NCBI GenBank assembly: GCA_021156385.1
Contig: JAJNDL010000007.1
Span: 1 to 13,327 of the forward strand
Length of the DNA stretch: 13,327 bases
DNA from: Moraxellaceae bacterium
GTDB taxonomy: Bacteria; Pseudomonadota; Gammaproteobacteria; Pseudomonadales; Moraxellaceae
Direction: 5' to 3'
Position numbers and translations under genes: made by a program. Numbering within the stretch: position 1 is the stretch's first letter; each line of letters opens with the position of its first letter. The notes under the pieces were generated by a model that worked only from the letters and a program-made list of their open reading frames with translations, was not told where the DNA came from and made no database searches. Positions 1 through 6,697 of the stretch are shown piece after piece.

Positions 1-69
1 CGGACGGGACTCGAACCCGCGACCCCCGGCGTGACAGGCCGGTATTCTAACCGACTGAACTACCGCTGC
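1..69 (-). tRNA. tRNA-Asp (GTC), 3' end cut by window edge
   Basis: Read on the minus strand, this is a tRNA with a 7-nt acceptor 5' strand (GCAGCGG, 63-69), a D arm containing AGTCGGTT, an anticodon loop CTGTCAC (31-37) with anticodon GTC (33-35), and a T arm with TTCGAGT. The last four acceptor bases, the discriminator and the CCA lie beyond position 1. It sits 13 bp downstream of tRNA-Val and should share its transcript. Identity is read directly from the anticodon and cloverleaf. Confidence 0.96.
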
Positions 70-82
70 TTGGTCTTGACGC

Positions 83-158
83 TGGTGGGTGCTGACGGGA
101 TCGAACCGCCGACCCGCTCCTTGTAAGGGAGCTGCTCTCCCAGCTGAGCTAAGCACCC
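83..158 (-). tRNA. tRNA-Val (TAC)
   Basis: This is a complete cloverleaf on the minus strand. The acceptor stem GGGTGCT (152-158) pairs with AGCACCC (87-93). The anticodon loop is CTTACAA (121-127) with anticodon TAC (123-125), the T arm carries GTTCGATC, the discriminator is A (86), and the CCA end is encoded (83-85). It is the first gene of a Val-Asp tRNA transcript. Confidence 0.97.
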
Positions 159-181
159 CTGAGGCATTCAGCGTGGCGCGC

Positions 182-209
182 ATTATAGGGAGTTAGTCCG
201 GCCTGTCAA
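182..209 (-). promoter_or_regulatory. Sigma-70 promoter of the tRNA-Val/tRNA-Asp operon
   Basis: On the minus strand a perfect -35 TTGACA (204-209) and a perfect -10 TATAAT (182-187) are separated by 16 bp. The bases after the -10 are GC-rich (GCGCGCC), as in the discriminators of stable-RNA promoters under stringent control. Transcription would start near 175, leaving a leader of about 17 nt before tRNA-Val. The hexamers are seen directly; stringent control is inferred from known stable-RNA promoters. Confidence 0.9.
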
Positions 210-210
210 A

Positions 211-423
211 GAAAAAAGCGCGGTTTTTCCAAAGGAATTTCAGGCGCTTAATTTTCAGGCAGAAGGAAGGCCCCGCCAGCGCTCCCGGGACACGCCGCGC
301 AGTGCCGCGGTACCGCAGCCGAAGCAGCCTTCGCCCCTGCGGCCGCAGGCCTGCGGGAAACCACTGCACTCCTCCGCAGGCTCGGGGTTCTTTCCTGCAA
401 ACGGGACCGGGAGCCTGCCGCCC
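211..423. other. Palindrome-rich gap between tRNA promoter and L,D-transpeptidase gene
   Basis: I see no convincing gene here; the frames that are open have no family resemblance and arginine-rich, low-complexity content. The gap holds a 10-bp palindrome GCGGTACCGC (307-316) and four copies of a 7-mer in alternating orientation: CCTGCGG (336-342), CCGCAGG (343-349), CCTGCGG (350-356) and CCGCAGG (374-380). The stretch 349-356 can pair with 374-381 as an 8-bp stem about 43 nt past the stop of the L,D-transpeptidase gene. No T-run follows, so a classical intrinsic terminator is not evident. Confidence 0.6.
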
Positions 424-903
424 TCATTCCTCGATGAGTACCGGCGTATAGGGCGGAACCCGCTCGAACAGGTCGATGATGTCGCTGTTGCGCATGCGGA
501 TGCAGCCATGCGAGCGCGGCTCGCCCATGGGCTCGGAATCGGGCGTGCCGTGGATGTAGATGTAGCGGCGCATGCTGTCGCAGCGGCCGAGGCGGTTGCG
601 CCCGGGCTCGGTGCCGGACAGCCAGAGGATGCGCGAGAGGATCCAGTCACGTCCGGGATGCTGCGCGTGCAGCTCCGGCGTCCAGATCTCGCCGGTCGGG
701 CGACGCCCCCGGAACACCGTCCCGGCCGGCGCACCGGCACCGATGCGGGCACGCACGACATGTGCCCCGCGCGGCGTCTGCTCGCTGCCGGACTGCTCAC
801 CCGGTCCCTTGAGCGCGGTCGAGACGGCATAGGCGGCCAGCGTGCGCCCGTCTTCGAGCAGGCGCAGCGTCTGGTCGGCAATGGATACGTGCAGGCGCTT
901 CAT
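424..903 (-). CDS. L,D-transpeptidase (YkuD-fold) protein without signal peptide
   Basis: This 159-residue protein has the L,D-transpeptidase catalytic signature: His118 in IYIHGT, then SHGCIRM with Ser131, His132, Gly133, the nucleophile Cys134 and Arg136. The family cross-links peptidoglycan by 3-3 bonds or attaches proteins to it, through an acyl-enzyme on the cysteine. The protein is almost all catalytic domain: it starts directly with the first beta strand (MKRLHVSIADQTLRLL) and shows no signal peptide, LysM or lipobox, which is odd for a periplasmic enzyme. Its ATG overlaps the stop of the upstream LOG-family gene in an ATGA (900-903), so the start is well supported and the two genes are probably translationally coupled. 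The fold assignment is firm. Substrate and compartment are open; it may act in the cytosol or be exported by another route. Confidence 0.9.
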   Translation of the reverse strand: MKRLHVSIADQTLRLLEDGRTLAAYAVSTALKGPGEQSGSEQTPRGAHVVRARIGAGAPAGTVFRGRRPTGEIWTPELHAQHPGRDWILSRILWLSGTEPGRNRLGRCDSMRRYIYIHGTPDSEPMGEPRSHGCIRMRNSDIIDLFERVPPYTPVLIEE

Positions 904-1556
904 TCCTCGTCCGCAGTCTTCAGGCGCTGATGGTAGTAGTCGATGACGATCTTCGCGCCCTCCTCGGCATCGTCGACCACCTTGAACAGGTCGAGGTCGC
1001 TCTCGCTGATGCAGCCGCTGGCAAGCATGGTGTGGCGCAGCCAGTCGATGAGCCCGGCCCAGTAGTCGCGGCCGTAGAGGATGATGGGGAACGGCTCGCT
1101 CTTGCCGGTCTGGATCAGTGTCAGCACCTCGAACATCTCGTCCAGCGTGCCATAGCCGCCCGGAAAGATCACGAAGGCCACGGCATGCTTCATGAACATG
1201 AACTTGCGCACGAAGAAATAGCGGAAGTAGAGGCTGATGTCCTGGTAGGGGTTGGCAGCCTGCTCCATGGGCAGCGAGATGTTGAGGCCGATGGATTTCG
1301 CACCCTGGTTGTGCGCGCCCTTGTTGGCCGCCTCCATGATGCCGGGCCCGCCGCCGGTGATGACGTTGACGCCACTCTGCGACAGCAGCCTCCCGAATTT
1401 CTCGGCCGCCTGGTAATGAGGATTGTCGGGAGTAAGCCGCGCGCTGCCGAACAGGATGGCTGCGTAGCGGACCTTGATGAGGTGTTCGATGCCATCGACG
1501 ATTTCAGACTGGATGCGCAGCACTCGCCACGCTTCGGGCATTTTCTTGTCAAACAT
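900..1556 (-). CDS. LOG-family (TIGR00730) nucleotide phosphoribohydrolase-like protein
   Basis: This 218-residue Rossmann-fold protein has the two LOG-family signatures: GGGPGIMEA (68-76) and PGGYGTLDE (132-140), the latter matching PGGxGTxxE. Members hydrolyse nucleoside 5'-monophosphates to free base and ribose 5-phosphate; some act on cytokinin ribotides, others only on AMP-like substrates. The extra N-terminal helix (residues 1-30) and total length resemble the longer bacterial subgroup. The start ATG has GGAG about 6 nt upstream. An AT-rich leader lies at 1575-1592, and a weak -10 candidate (TAGACT, 1596-1601) has no clear -35. The gene overlaps the downstream L,D-transpeptidase gene by 4 bp. 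'Lysine decarboxylase' is a historical mis-annotation of this family. The exact substrate cannot be read from the sequence. Confidence 0.92.
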   Translation of the reverse strand: MFDKKMPEAWRVLRIQSEIVDGIEHLIKVRYAAILFGSARLTPDNPHYQAAEKFGRLLSQSGVNVITGGGPGIMEAANKGAHNQGAKSIGLNISLPMEQAANPYQDISLYFRYFFVRKFMFMKHAVAFVIFPGGYGTLDEMFEVLTLIQTGKSEPFPIILYGRDYWAGLIDWLRHTMLASGCISESDLDLFKVVDDAEEGAKIVIDYYHQRLKTADEE

Positions 1557-1749
1557 GACTGCTCCGGTGATCTCTTCTTTTTTATTTTCGAAGCCAGTCT
1601 AGCAGCCGGCCACAGGCACTGCGTAGCAAGGCACGGGAACAACGCGAACAGCGGCACATTCCTGCGGATGGAAGGCGGAATTCATCGACGCCATACCGGA
1701 AAACACTCGCCGCTGCTGGCGCTCTCCCCGGGAAGCTTCGCTACGCGAC

Positions 1750-1989
1750 TCAGTGCAGCACCGGCGGCGCCGGCATCGCGGCAACCTGCCGTGCCACCTG
1801 CGAGGTGGCCTGCAGGCCGGCGCCGAACATGGCGAGGGCGACATCGTTGAGGTGCGTGCCGAGCATGGCACGGATCTCCGGCGAGAAGCGCAGCACAACG
1901 AGGGGTTCGCCGTTGCCGGCATCGCTGCGGCGCAACAGCACTTCGCCGTCTTCGGTCTGCACTACTTCGAGATGGGTTTCAGCGGACAT
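1750..1989 (-). CDS. Small conserved-looking protein of unknown function (79 aa)
   Basis: I do not recognise a named family. The 79-residue product opens with a short beta-rich stretch (LEVVQTEDGEVLLRRSDAG, then EPLVVLRFSPEIR, residues 7-40) and continues as a likely amphipathic helix (41-71), ending in a Pro-rich tail. There is no signal peptide or membrane segment. The start ATG is preceded by GGGA about 6 nt upstream. The gene lies 70 bp after the DUF6586-like gene on the same strand and may be the last gene of the topA transcription unit. From memory, Pseudomonas has similarly small unknown genes between topA and lexA; an alignment would test this. Codon use and GC match the neighbours, so it is probably real. 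Confidence 0.72.
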   Translation of the reverse strand: MSAETHLEVVQTEDGEVLLRRSDAGNGEPLVVLRFSPEIRAMLGTHLNDVALAMFGAGLQATSQVARQVAAMPAPPVLH

Positions 1990-2059
1990 GATGTTCCCGG
2001 ATAAAGAGCCTGATTACCGGAAGACATGGGGGCAACGGCAGGAAATTCAAACGGGAGGA

Positions 2060-2623
2060 TTACCACTCCGCCATTTCGCGCCGGAACTCGCGGATGATGG
2101 CGGTGAGTTCGCGGTGCCACGACTGCAGGGATTCGGCATCGCCGGCCGAAAGCGGCGCATCCGCACTGACGCTGACGAAGCTGATGCCGCGGGCGCCACC
2201 CTCCTCCGCGTCGCCCTCGACCATGGCCGGCGCCGCGGCATCCGGTGCGATCAGGCAGTCCCGGTGCGCCCGCAGCAGTTGTGCCAGCCACGCGCCGGAC
2301 TCCTGCTCCAGGCGCTGCAGCACGGTGATCTCCGGAGACACCTGGCCCTTGGCGGTCATGGCCGCGCGCACGGCTTCGCTGTCCATGAGCGGGCCCTGCA
2401 GCTTGTAGAACCGCACCAGCTCCTGCAGGAAGGCGAGATAGGCGCCGTGCAGGTGCAGGATGGCCGCCTCGCGGCAGGACAGCGCCTCAGACTCCCAGGC
2501 AAACGCCGTGCGCTCTGCCAGCAGCTGCCGCATGCGATCGAGCTGCAGCTTGGCGAAGTAGAGCTTCTGGTTGGTGCGGCCCTGGTTGGGTCGCAGCCGT
2601 CCGGTGTCGATGGCGCCTTTCAT
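2060..2623 (-). CDS. DUF6586-like protein downstream of topA
   Basis: This is a 187-residue, mostly helical protein of unknown function. The N-terminal part (about 15-85), from RTNQKLYFAKLQLDRM through a helical stretch ending near LQGPLMDS, resembles the DUF6586 family that I recall next to topA in Pseudomonas. A linker rich in Ala, Glu and Gly (127-147) follows, then a C-terminal helix (164-187) with SWHRELTAIIREFRREMAEW. No signal peptide or membrane span is seen. The start lies 13 bp after the topA stop, so the two are almost certainly cotranscribed. The Shine-Dalgarno sequence is weak (GAG overlapping the topA stop), which would fit translational coupling. The family name is from memory and should be confirmed by profile search; no molecular function is known to me. 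Confidence 0.82.
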   Translation of the reverse strand: MKGAIDTGRLRPNQGRTNQKLYFAKLQLDRMRQLLAERTAFAWESEALSCREAAILHLHGAYLAFLQELVRFYKLQGPLMDSEAVRAAMTAKGQVSPEITVLQRLEQESGAWLAQLLRAHRDCLIAPDAAAPAMVEGDAEEGGARGISFVSVSADAPLSAGDAESLQSWHRELTAIIREFRREMAEW

Positions 2624-2636
2624 GCGATTGCCGTTC

Positions 2637-5270
2637 TCACTTGCCCTTGGCCGGGCTCTCGACCCACTTGCCGTTGCGGTAGAAGGCCTGCCAGCCGGTG
2701 GGCTTGCCGTCCTTCTCGGTCACCACGAACTGCTCGCGGCTCTTGCGGCTGAAGCGTAGCACAGCCTTGTTGCCCTCCTTGTCCTTCACCGGCGCGTCGA
2801 GCAGGTAGCGGTGCTTCTCGTCGAGCCTGTCGCCCACGCTCTTCAGTTCCTCGATGGTGGGAGCGCGCGTCTCGCGATGCTTGGGAAACTGGCTCGCCGC
2901 CAGGAAGAGGCCGGCGGCGCCGTCGCGCAGCAGGAAGAAGTCGTCGGATTTCTCGCACTTCAGGTGCGGCAACGGGATCGGGTCAGCCTTGGGCGGCGCG
3001 GCCTCGCCGTTGCGCAGCAGCTTGCGGGTGTTGCCGCACTCGCTGTTGGTGCAGCCGAAATACTTGCCGAAGCGGCCGGTCTTGAGCTGCATGTCGGAGC
3101 CGCACTTGTCGCACTCGATCAGCGGGCCTTCATAGCCCTTGATGCGGTAGTTGCCCTTCTCGATCTCGTAGCCGTCGCAGTCCGGATTGTTGCCGCAGAC
3201 GTGCAGCTTGCGGTGCTCGTCAATGAGGTAGCTTTCCATCGCCGTGCCGCACTTCGGACAGCGGTGGCGCGCCAGCAGTTGCCTGGATTCGCTTTCCTCG
3301 TCGTTCTCGTCGAGCGCGACGATCTCGCCGCCCGGCACCAGGTTGATGGTGCCCTTGCAGCGCTCCTTGGGCGGCAGCGCATAGCCGGAGCAGCCGAGAA
3401 AGACGCCGGTGCTCGCGGTGCGGATCTGCATGGGCCGCGCGCACTGCGGGCAGGGAATGTCGGTGGTCACCGGCTGGTTGCGGCGCATGCCGTCGTCCTG
3501 GCCGGCCTTTTCCAGCTTCTTCTTGAAGCTTTTATAGAAATCGTTGAGGACCTTTTTCCACTCGAGCTGGCCTTCCGCGACCTTGTCGAGCTCTTCCTCG
3601 AGCTGCGCGGTGAAGGTGTAGTCCATCAGGTCGTCGAAGTTTTCCGTGAGGCGGTCGGTGACGATGTCGCCCATCTTCTCGGCGTAGAGGCGGCGGTTCT
3701 CCAGCTTGACATAGCCGCGCTCCTGGATCGTGGAGATGATCGCCGCATACGTGGAGGGCCGGCCGATGCCGCGCTTCTCCATTTCGCGCACGAGCGTGGC
3801 TTCCGTGAAGCGTGCCGGCGGCTTGGTGAAGTGCTGGCTGGGGTCGAGCTTCTTCAGCGTGAGCTGCTCGCCGACCTTCACGTCGGGCAGCACCACGTCT
3901 TCCTTGTCCTTCTGCGCCGGCTGCATCACTTTCGTGAAGCCGTCGAACTTGAGGATGCGGCCGCGCGTGCGCAGCTCGAAATCGGCGGCATTCACGGCGA
4001 GGCTGGTGGACAGGTATTCGGCATCCGTCATCTGGCAGGCGACGAACTGGCGCCAGATCAGCTCGTAGAGACGCTCGGCATCGCGTTCCATGCCGGCGAG
4101 ATCCCCCGGCTTCGCGTTGACGTCGGAGGGACGGATCGCTTCGTGGGCTTCCTGCGCGCCTTCCTTGCTCGCGTAGAAATTCGGCTTTTCCGGCAGGTAT
4201 TTCTTGCCGAACTCGTCCTCGATGAAACCGCGCACCATGTTCAGCGCATCCTGGCTGAGGTTGGTGGAATCGGTACGCATATAGGTGATGTAGCCGGCTT
4301 CATAGAGGCGCTGCGCCAGCGTCATGGTCTTCTTCACCGAGAAACCGAGACGCGTGCTCGCCGCCTGCTGCAGCGTGGAGGTGATGAAGGGCGCATTGGG
4401 ACGCGTGCGCGTCGGCTTGTCCTCGCGCTTGCCGACCACGTAGGCCGCCTTTTCCAGCACCTTGAGCGCGGCATCGGCCTCGGCCTTGTTCTTCGGGCGG
4501 AAAGCGCCATCTTTCTGCCTGGCGACCTCGAGGCGCAGTGCCTCCTTCTTGGCCGTCAGCGTGTCGGCATGGATCTCCCAGAACTCTTCCGGCACGAAGG
4601 CGCGGATCTCGCGCTCGCGCTCGACGACGAGGCGCACCGCCACCGACTGCACGCGGCCGGCGGAGAGGCCGCGCGCGATCTTCTCCCAGAGCAGCGGCGA
4701 GACCATGTAGCCGACGACGCGGTCAAGGAAGCGGCGCGCCTGCTGCGCATTCACGCGATCCAGGTTGAGCGTGCCGGGCTGCTTGAACGCCTCGTTGATG
4801 GCGTTCTTGGTGATCTCGTTGAAGACGACGCGCTTGAAGCGCTGATCGTCGCCACCGATGACCTCGCGCAGGTGCCAGGCAATGGCCTCCCCTTCGCGGT
4901 CCAAGTCGGTGGCCAGATAGACCGTGTCGGCCTCTTTCGCGAGCTTCTTGAGCTCGTCGATGACCTTTTCCTTGCCCGGCAGTATCTCGTAATGGGCCTT
5001 CCAGTCCTTCTCGGGGTCGACACCCATGCGCGACACCAGGGCCGCCTTGGTCTTGGTTTCCTTCTGCGCCGCCTTGGCTTCGGCGGAGAGCTTGCGCGTG
5101 GCCGCCGCGGCCTTGGCACGCTCCGCCGCATCCACCTTGTTGCCGGAACCGCTCACGGGCAGGTCGCGCACGTGGCCGACGCTGGATTTCACGATGAAAT
5201 CCTTGCCCAGATACTTGTTGATGGTCTTGGCCTTGGCCGGCGACTCCACGATGACCAGCGATTTACCCAT
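2637..5270 (-). CDS. topA: DNA topoisomerase I (type IA)
   Basis: This 877-residue enzyme relaxes negative supercoils by cutting one strand and passing the other through the break. The Toprim domain starts at residue 1 ([14 protein letters not shown], Glu9) and carries the metal-binding DLDRE at 122-126. The nucleophile is Tyr330 in [11 protein letters not shown], equivalent to E. coli Tyr319. Three C-terminal zinc ribbons follow: Cys607/610 with 627/638, Cys671/674 with 692/698, and Cys720/723 with 740/745. A basic, aromatic-rich C-terminal domain (about 765-877) ends at WVESPAKGK. All key residues are intact and the length is normal for the gammaproteobacterial form. The N-terminal sequence fixes the ATG, though it has only a weak Shine-Dalgarno. 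It heads the topA/DUF6586-like operon and has its own promoter at 5328-5356. Confidence 0.98.
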   Translation of the reverse strand: MGKSLVIVESPAKAKTINKYLGKDFIVKSSVGHVRDLPVSGSGNKVDAAERAKAAAATRKLSAEAKAAQKETKTKAALVSRMGVDPEKDWKAHYEILPGKEKVIDELKKLAKEADTVYLATDLDREGEAIAWHLREVIGGDDQRFKRVVFNEITKNAINEAFKQPGTLNLDRVNAQQARRFLDRVVGYMVSPLLWEKIARGLSAGRVQSVAVRLVVEREREIRAFVPEEFWEIHADTLTAKKEALRLEVARQKDGAFRPKNKAEADAALKVLEKAAYVVGKREDKPTRTRPNAPFITSTLQQAASTRLGFSVKKTMTLAQRLYEAGYITYMRTDSTNLSQDALNMVRGFIEDEFGKKYLPEKPNFYASKEGAQEAHEAIRPSDVNAKPGDLAGMERDAERLYELIWRQFVACQMTDAEYLSTSLAVNAADFELRTRGRILKFDGFTKVMQPAQKDKEDVVLPDVKVGEQLTLKKLDPSQHFTKPPARFTEATLVREMEKRGIGRPSTYAAIISTIQERGYVKLENRRLYAEKMGDIVTDRLTENFDDLMDYTFTAQLEEELDKVAEGQLEWKKVLNDFYKSFKKKLEKAGQDDGMRRNQPVTTDIPCPQCARPMQIRTASTGVFLGCSGYALPPKERCKGTINLVPGGEIVALDENDEESESRQLLARHRCPKCGTAMESYLIDEHRKLHVCGNNPDCDGYEIEKGNYRIKGYEGPLIECDKCGSDMQLKTGRFGKYFGCTNSECGNTRKLLRNGEAAPPKADPIPLPHLKCEKSDDFFLLRDGAAGLFLAASQFPKHRETRAPTIEELKSVGDRLDEKHRYLLDAPVKDKEGNKAVLRFSRKSREQFVVTEKDGKPTGWQAFYRNGKWVESPAKGK

Positions 5271-5292
5271 GAGAATTCACAACCGGAGCAGG

Positions 5293-5315
5293 AAAAAATG
5301 GCCGGGGGGACGGCC
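5293..5315 (-). promoter_or_regulatory. Terminator-like hairpin in the topA leader
   Basis: On the minus strand GGCCG (5311-5315), a 6-nt loop TCCCCC and CGGCC (5300-5304) form a GC-only stem, followed by A and six T (5293-5299). It lies just after the predicted topA start site (about 5321) and 23 bp before the start codon. It could be an attenuator, a 5' stabilising hairpin, or a terminator for the upstream minus-strand genes. The structure is seen; the role is inference. Confidence 0.5.
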
Positions 5316-5327
5316 GGAGAGTCGGCA

Positions 5328-5356
5328 TATATAAGAGGCAGGACAGGCGGGGTCAA
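5328..5356 (-). promoter_or_regulatory. Predicted topA promoter
   Basis: On the minus strand a -35 TTGACC (5351-5356) and a -10 TATATA (5328-5333) are 17 bp apart. Transcription would start near 5321, about 50 nt before the topA ATG. topA promoters of other bacteria respond to supercoiling, but nothing here proves that for this one. Confidence 0.75.
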
Positions 5357-5417
5357 GCTTGGGGTCGACGGGACCGTAGCGGAAACGGCTCAGTCAGCAC
5401 CCCATAAGGGGCTGAAA

Positions 5418-5873
5418 TTACTTCAGTTTTTCCAGCATCTGGCGGAGCAGCGACTGGAGTGCCGGCAGGGCCTCGGGACCGAGCGCTTCCGACCACCAGA
5501 TGCTCACGGCATTGGCCTGGGCCTCCAGGGCGATGAATTTCTCCGCCTCAGGGGGCAGGCTCAAGGACCTCAGCACGGTGCCTTCCCCGGCGCGGACCAC
5601 CCATTCCCCATCCAGCGTGCGCTCCGCACGAAAATACGGCAGGCCCTTCGCGCCCTCTTCGGTCAGCAGGGAGTAGCAGGCCAGCAGCCCGCCGACAGGG
5701 CGCTCGCCCTTGTACCACCCGGGCGGCGCCAGCAGGCGCGGCTGCAGGCCGAGCTTGCGCGCCTCGGCACGCAGCAGCATGAGCCGGGTGTCGCGGGCAC
5801 TCGGGCGGAGCAGTGACCACTGCCCGACCACGAAGGCCACGACCACCAGCAGGACGATGAGGAAGGTGCTCAC
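5418..5873 (-). CDS. Single-pass membrane protein of unknown function (151 aa)
   Basis: I do not recognise a named family. The 151-residue product opens with a strongly hydrophobic segment (about 3-18, FLIVLLVVVAFVVGQW) that looks like an uncleaved membrane anchor. A basic helix (26-40) follows, then a compact domain of about 100 residues with WYKG (53-56), CYSLL (66-70), GEWVVR (89-94) and a helical C-terminus (109-151). The start is GTG: it overlaps the stop of the upstream cysteine-motif gene in GTGA (5870-5873), so the two are probably translationally coupled and may act together. The soluble part is likely cytoplasmic, since basic residues follow the anchor. It precedes topA on the same strand, with the topA promoter between them. 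Confidence 0.82.
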   Translation of the reverse strand: MSTFLIVLLVVVAFVVGQWSLLRPSARDTRLMLLRAEARKLGLQPRLLAPPGWYKGERPVGGLLACYSLLTEEGAKGLPYFRAERTLDGEWVVRAGEGTVLRSLSLPPEAEKFIALEAQANAVSIWWSEALGPEALPALQSLLRQMLEKLK

Positions 5874-6562
5874 GAAGCGGCGGGCGTCTCGGGAAAGAAG
5901 ATCGGCTTGACCTTGGCCAGCTGCGCATCCAGTGACGAGGACACGCTGGAGGACAGCGTGAAGAAGCTTAGCAGCGCCTTGGAGTTGGCGTCGTTCTGGA
6001 AGGCCGTGACGGTGCGCTGCCAGAAGGCATGGTTGACCAGCTGCAGTTGCTCGTTGGTCTTGATCAGGCCTTTCAGCTCCCAGTCCGGCGTGCCGCCTTC
6101 GCGGGCGATGAAATACTGGCGCATGAGGTACATGGAAGCCGAACGGGTGATGAACTCGTGCGGTGCGGCGAAGGGCAGATGCATGCGGGCACTGGCCTTG
6201 AGGGCACCGAAGACCGGGCAGGCGCTGGTGGCCATGACCAGGCCCATGAGCGCACGCACGCCCTCCTCCAGGCCGACGCGCTTCACGTATTCACGCTCCG
6301 GCGTCACCACGCGCACATTGGCCTTGGTGAAGGCCGGCAGGCCCTGGAAGCCGTGGGCGATCTGGTCGATGTCGAGGGCAGCCGGGCAATGCGAATTCGC
6401 GGCCTTGTCGAGCGGGCAGTTGCTGCACTGGTTGTTGCCGAGGCGCGTCCATTCGGGGGCGTCGGCGGGAACTTTTTTCGGATCGAAAGTGCGGTCGAGA
6501 TCGACGTTGAACTTGAGTTCGCGGCCGTCGTCGAAAGTGAAGTAATACTGGATGCTCGTCAT
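5870..6562 (-). CDS. Conserved cysteine-motif protein (possibly DUF6901 family)
   Basis: The 230-residue product begins with a beta-rich stretch (MTSIQYYFTFDDGRELKFNV), then a cysteine cluster with spacing C46-x2-C49-P and C59-P, and a further Cys115-Pro116. The rest is mainly helical and ends in a Ser-rich segment and a short tail. Four conserved-looking cysteines could bind a metal or a small Fe-S centre, but this is inference; I know of no proven function. The DUF6901 label is from memory. I chose the ATG at 6562 because AAGAAG lies just upstream and the sequence from there looks like the conserved N-terminus; the frame stays open upstream to 6673 but that extension is low-complexity and runs through a palindromic leader. 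The gene overlaps the downstream membrane-protein gene by 4 bp. Confidence 0.8.
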   Translation of the reverse strand: MTSIQYYFTFDDGRELKFNVDLDRTFDPKKVPADAPEWTRLGNNQCSNCPLDKAANSHCPAALDIDQIAHGFQGLPAFTKANVRVVTPEREYVKRVGLEEGVRALMGLVMATSACPVFGALKASARMHLPFAAPHEFITRSASMYLMRQYFIAREGGTPDWELKGLIKTNEQLQLVNHAFWQRTVTAFQNDANSKALLSFFTLSSSVSSSLDAQLAKVKPIFFPETPAAS

Positions 6563-6576
6563 GTTCTTCTTGTTGC

Positions 6577-6634
6577 CTGCCGGCAGTTCTTCGCGCGAAG
6601 CCGGCAGCGTTGCCGGCAAGTTATTGCGTAACTT
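6577..6634 (-). promoter_or_regulatory. Palindromic leader of the cysteine-motif gene
   Basis: Two structures lie just upstream of the start at 6562. The first has arms CTGCCGGC (6577-6584) and GCCGGCAG (6600-6607), with a 12-bp palindrome CTTCGCGCGAAG (6589-6600) overlapping the interior. The second is an AT-rich inverted repeat, AAGTTA (6618-6623) and TAACTT (6629-6634) with a 5-bp centre, which looks like a protein-binding site. No clean -10/-35 pair is seen. Confidence 0.45.
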
Positions 6635-6697
6635 AAAGGAATTGCCGTTTGCAGGCCAGCACCGGCGTGCCATTCGATGCCGGCCCGGACTGCCGCG

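Noticed and set aside
211..230. AT-rich symmetric stretch around GCGCGG after the tRNA promoter, as a terminator
   Set aside because: The arms do not pair beyond a few A-T bases, and it lies upstream of the tRNA promoter without a matching gene end.
255..881. A 208-codon minus-strand frame overlapping the L,D-transpeptidase gene
   Set aside because: Arg/Ser/Ala-rich out-of-frame translation; the overlapping frame holds the catalytic SHGC motif.
930..1850. A 306-codon plus-strand frame opposite the LOG-family gene
   Set aside because: Antisense shadow with low-complexity C-terminus; the minus-strand gene is unmistakable.
5395..5417. CCCC-ATAA-GGGG hairpin as terminator of the small membrane-protein gene
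   Set aside because: Stem is interrupted by a bulge and no T-run follows in the right direction; too weak to annotate.
2811..5816. A 1001-codon open frame on the plus strand, antisense to topA
   Set aside because: It is the mirror of topA codon usage in GC-rich DNA. The product has no recognisable domain and topA is complete with all catalytic residues.
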